This document shows positions 3,347 to 5,950 of a stretch of DNA of 5,950 nt, piece after piece; position 1 is the stretch's first letter; each line of letters begins with the position of its first letter. Made by a program: the position numbers and the translations under genes. This stretch comes from Methanobacteriota archaeon (GTDB lineage Archaea > Thermoplasmatota > Thermoplasmata > UBA10834), in assembly GCA_011391345.1 (NCBI GenBank), contig JAABQR010000161.1, forward strand, positions 1 through 5,950, read 5' to 3'. The notes beneath the pieces were generated by a model. The model was given only the letters and a program-made list of their open reading frames with translations. It was not told the origin of the DNA and ran no database searches.

Positions 3347-5950
3347 ATGCCTCCCCCTAGACCAATAGCATTCCAGACCACTAATGGCACGACGTTCCAG
3401 CCCGAAGTTGCATCGGTTCTTCTTGTGGATGACGATCGCGATTTCCATCCCCTCGTGAAGGAGATGCTCGGGCGTCTGGGTCGGTTCGAGGTGACCTCGG
3501 CAGAGTCGGTGGACGAGGCCTTCGCTCTTCTGAGCAGGGGTCGCTACGATGTCATCGTGGCCGACTATCTCATGCCAGGAGCTACCGGACTGGATATGCT
3601 CAGGATGCTGAGATCTGACGGCAACGACATCCCCTTCGTGATGTTCACGGGCAAAGGGCGGGAGGATGTGGCGATAGATGCCCTGAACAGTGGCGCTGAT
3701 TTCTACGTGCAGAAGGGCGGTGACTCTGGGGCATCATTCGCGAATCTATCCAAGATGATCGTGCATCTGGTGCAAGCCAGGAGTGCCGAGAGGCGGGGTC
3801 AGGAATCCCTCGGCAAGGCCATCTCCAAGCTCCAGGAACTCGATTCCATCATCAACCAGAGCCCGGTCATAGTTGCCACATGGACCGTCGGCGGGCGGTG
3901 GCCGGTGGGATACGTATCGTCGAACGTGTCGCAGCTCGGGTACTCTTCGGAGGATTTCCTGTCCGGCCGGGTCTCGTATGCGGACATCGTGCATCCGGAG
4001 GACCTCCCTGGATTGAGGGCCGAGGTCGCGAGGAGCAATAAGAGCGGTTCGCCTTCGTGGGGGTTCGAGTACCGAGTTCTTACGAAGGCCGGCGAGGTAC
4101 GGTGGATCAACGAGCGCACGCTGATCATTCAGAAGGATGGTGCGCCAATCGGCTGGCACGGCGTCCTGCTCGATGTCACGGACCGGAAGCTGGCAGAGAG
4201 ACGGATATATGATCTCGCGATGATCGTTGATTCATCGCATGACGCCATTTACGGGATGGACCTCGATTACACGATCACCAGCTGGAACCGGGCGGCGGAG
4301 GAATTGTACGGGTACTCCGCGGCAGAAGCCATCGGGACCAAAGGAGAGTTCCTCGTGCCAGATGAGACTCAAGAGGAGATCGCATCGGTCAGAGCCCGTG
4401 TGAGGAGCGGCGAGAAAGTCGACAACTACGAGGCCGTCAGGCTGAGAAAGGACGGGACTCGAGTGGATGTGGCAATCACGTTCTCTCCAGTAAGGAGTGA
4501 TTCGGGAACGGTGGTCGGTTTCTCGCTGACCGTCCGGAACATTTCGGAGCGGAAGAAGGCCGACCGCCTGCTTGCGGAATCCGAACTCAAATACAGGACT
4601 CTGTTCGACGGCGCGAATGACGCGATATACATCCTGGACACCGAGGGCCGCATACTGGACGTCAACAAGACCGCATGCGAACAAAGCGGGTATTCGAGGA
4701 ATGAGCTCATAGGTGGTTCGATTGCTGAGATCGAAGCCCCTAGCGGTGCGGTAGTGGCTGGGCCAAGGATCGATTCTGTGAAGCGTCATGGAGCCGGCTT
4801 CTTCGAGTCCGTGCACAAGGCCAAGGACGGCAGAGAGTTTCCGGTCGAAGTGAGTGCGAGGCTCATTGAGTATGCTAGTCGGCCAGCACTTATGGAGGTG
4901 ACCCGGGATATCAGCGAGCGCAAGATGGCCGAAGATGCCCTGAGGACCGTGATGTCTAGCCTGGAGGATCTCGAGTCGATAGTGACTTCGAGCCCTGCGG
5001 TTGTGTTCCAGTGGACATATTCGGGAAGGGATGGCAGGCGTGTCCAGTTCGTCAGTAACAATGTGCATCAGTTCGGCTACACACCATCAGAACTGGTCTC
5101 GAAGGTGTTCGATTTCGGGGAGTTTGTTCATCCTGACGACAGGGTCGGTGTCGCCTCTGAGATATCGACGTATCACGAGACGGGCGCCGGCATGTACACT
5201 CTGGAGTACAGGATCGTTACGAAGGACGGCGGCGTAAGGTGGGTTGAAGACAGGACCTCCGTGGTCAGGGATGACGCCGGTTTGCCCGTGCGACATCAGG
5301 GGATAGTGATGGACGTTACGGCCCGGAAACTCGCCGAGGAGGCCCTGAAGAATGCGAACGAGAAGTTGAACCTCCTCGGATCGATAACCAGGCACGATGT
5401 CGCCAACCAGCTCGGGATACTCGTCGCCGTTATGTCACTGCTCGAAGAGGAATCTGACGAGGCATTGAAGAAGGCGCACATGAAGATGATGCAGGAGGCG
5501 GTTTCGACCATATCCCATCAGCTGGAGTTCGCCGGTTCATATCAGAAAGCTGGGACGAAGCAGCCTGAGTGGGTGCACGTGAGGCTCGACATCGCCGTGG
5601 CCGCCAGCTCGGTGGCCATCGAGGGCGTCAAGGTGGATGTCCATGTGGGCAATATGGAGGTCTGGGCGGACCCGATGTTCGAGAGGGTGCTCTTCAACCT
5701 GTTCGACAACGCGGTCAGGCATGGAGGGGAGGTCACTGCGATACGGATCTTTACCGAGAGGAGCGGGGACGCCGCGGTACTGGTCTTCGAGGATGATGGC
5801 GTCGGCGTGAGCCCCGCCGAGAAGGAGATCATCTTCGGCAAAGGGTACGGCGTGAATACGGGACATGGTCTCTTCCTTTGCAGAGAGATACTGGGCATCA
5901 CTGGCATGACGATCTTGGAGAACGGCGTGCACGGAGAGGGCTCCCGGTTC
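3347..5950 (+). CDS. Hybrid sensor histidine kinase, receiver-4xPAS-kinase core, C-terminus cut by window edge
   Basis: 868 residues are visible, with no stop before the right edge. No transmembrane segment is seen, so it is a cytosolic sensor. An N-terminal receiver (about 24-145) has the acidic pocket D28-D30, phospho-acceptor D73 ('VADYLMPG'), T101 and K123. Four PAS domains follow at about 162-284, 286-406, 411-529 and 539-664, each ending in a D(V/I)(T/S)xRK-type exit motif. The kinase core has H683 in 'ITRHDVANQL', the archaeal-type H-box where autophosphorylation is expected. Its ATP-binding domain shows an N-box 'NLFDNAVRHG' (N788), a G1 box 'EDDGVGV' (815-821) and a G2 box 'NTGHGLFL' (838-844). 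It should sense cytosolic signals through PAS, with input or phosphotransfer at the receiver; the ligand and partner regulator are unknown. Start: ATG 3347 is used; ATG 3335 (four residues longer) is equally possible, as neither has a clear ribosome site. Confidence 0.94.
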   Translation, partial: MPPPRPIAFQTTNGTTFQPEVASVLLVDDDRDFHPLVKEMLGRLGRFEVTSAESVDEAFALLSRGRYDVIVADYLMPGATGLDMLRMLRSDGNDIPFVMFTGKGREDVAIDALNSGADFYVQKGGDSGASFANLSKMIVHLVQARSAERRGQESLGKAISKLQELDSIINQSPVIVATWTVGGRWPVGYVSSNVSQLGYSSEDFLSGRVSYADIVHPEDLPGLRAEVARSNKSGSPSWGFEYRVLTKAGEVRWINERTLIIQKDGAPIGWHGVLLDVTDRKLAERRIYDLAMIVDSSHDAIYGMDLDYTITSWNRAAEELYGYSAAEAIGTKGEFLVPDETQEEIASVRARVRSGEKVDNYEAVRLRKDGTRVDVAITFSPVRSDSGTVVGFSLTVRNISERKKADRLLAESELKYRTLFDGANDAIYILDTEGRILDVNKTACEQSGYSRNELIGGSIAEIEAPSGAVVAGPRIDSVKRHGAGFFESVHKAKDGREFPVEVSARLIEYASRPALMEVTRDISERKMAEDALRTVMSSLEDLESIVTSSPAVVFQWTYSGRDGRRVQFVSNNVHQFGYTPSELVSKVFDFGEFVHPDDRVGVASEISTYHETGAGMYTLEYRIVTKDGGVRWVEDRTSVVRDDAGLPVRHQGIVMDVTARKLAEEALKNANEKLNLLGSITRHDVANQLGILVAVMSLLEEESDEALKKAHMKMMQEAVSTISHQLEFAGSYQKAGTKQPEWVHVRLDIAVAASSVAIEGVKVDVHVGNMEVWADPMFERVLFNLFDNAVRHGGEVTAIRIFTERSGDAAVLVFEDDGVGVSPAEKEIIFGKGYGVNTGHGLFLCREILGITGMTILENGVHGEGSRF

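Noticed and set aside
4232..5068. 278-codon open frame on the minus strand inside the kinase gene
   Set aside because: It lies antisense to clear PAS domains with intact motifs; its translation shows no recognisable domain and long antisense frames are common in GC-rich genes.
1..5950. CRISPR array, insertion sequence, tRNA, rRNA, toxin-antitoxin or defence island
   Set aside because: No regularly spaced repeats, transposase motifs, cloverleaf-like sequences or defence-type genes were seen on either strand. The content is metabolic and signalling genes.

Overview
The window looks like chromosomal DNA of an archaeon, probably a euryarchaeote with a GC content a little above 50%. The diagnostic evidence is an adjacent pair of archaeal ether-lipid synthases, putative BRE/TATA promoters placed so that transcripts would be leaderless or nearly so, and a histidine kinase with the 'TRHD..NQL' H-box typical of archaeal kinases. 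A Thermoplasmata-like lineage is a guess from overall style and cannot be proved from the window.

Layout: (i) 1-1296, minus strand, cut by the left edge: a membrane-embedded site-2 (M50) zinc protease with an N-terminal soluble domain and a C-terminal beta-type domain. (ii) 1297-1400: a divergent intergenic region with a candidate promoter for each flanking gene and a short inverted repeat. (iii) 1401-2983, plus strand: a two-gene unit encoding a UbiA-type digeranylgeranylglyceryl phosphate synthase and geranylgeranylglyceryl phosphate synthase. These catalyse the second and first prenyl transfers of archaeal membrane lipid synthesis. The second gene seems to start at a CTG overlapping the stop of the first. 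(iv) 2973-3051: a stem-loop around the stop codon, a second small stem-loop, then a TATA-like box and a ribosome binding site. (v) 3052-3201: a 49-residue zinc-ribbon protein of unknown function. (vi) 3202-3346: an intergenic region with one clear dyad. (vii) 3347-5950, plus strand, cut by the right edge: a large soluble hybrid sensor kinase, receiver-PAS-PAS-PAS-PAS-kinase core.

The two lipid genes work together directly: GGGP synthase makes geranylgeranylglyceryl phosphate from glycerol-1-phosphate and GGPP, and the UbiA-type enzyme adds the second geranylgeranyl chain. The protease, zinc ribbon and kinase have no functional link that the sequence proves. I see no mobile element, CRISPR array, tRNA, rRNA or defence cassette. 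The window reads as an ordinary archaeal core and signalling region, with a few details worth checking: the non-AUG start, the stop codon inside a hairpin loop, the PAS1/PAS4 duplication, and the protease's C-terminal domain.
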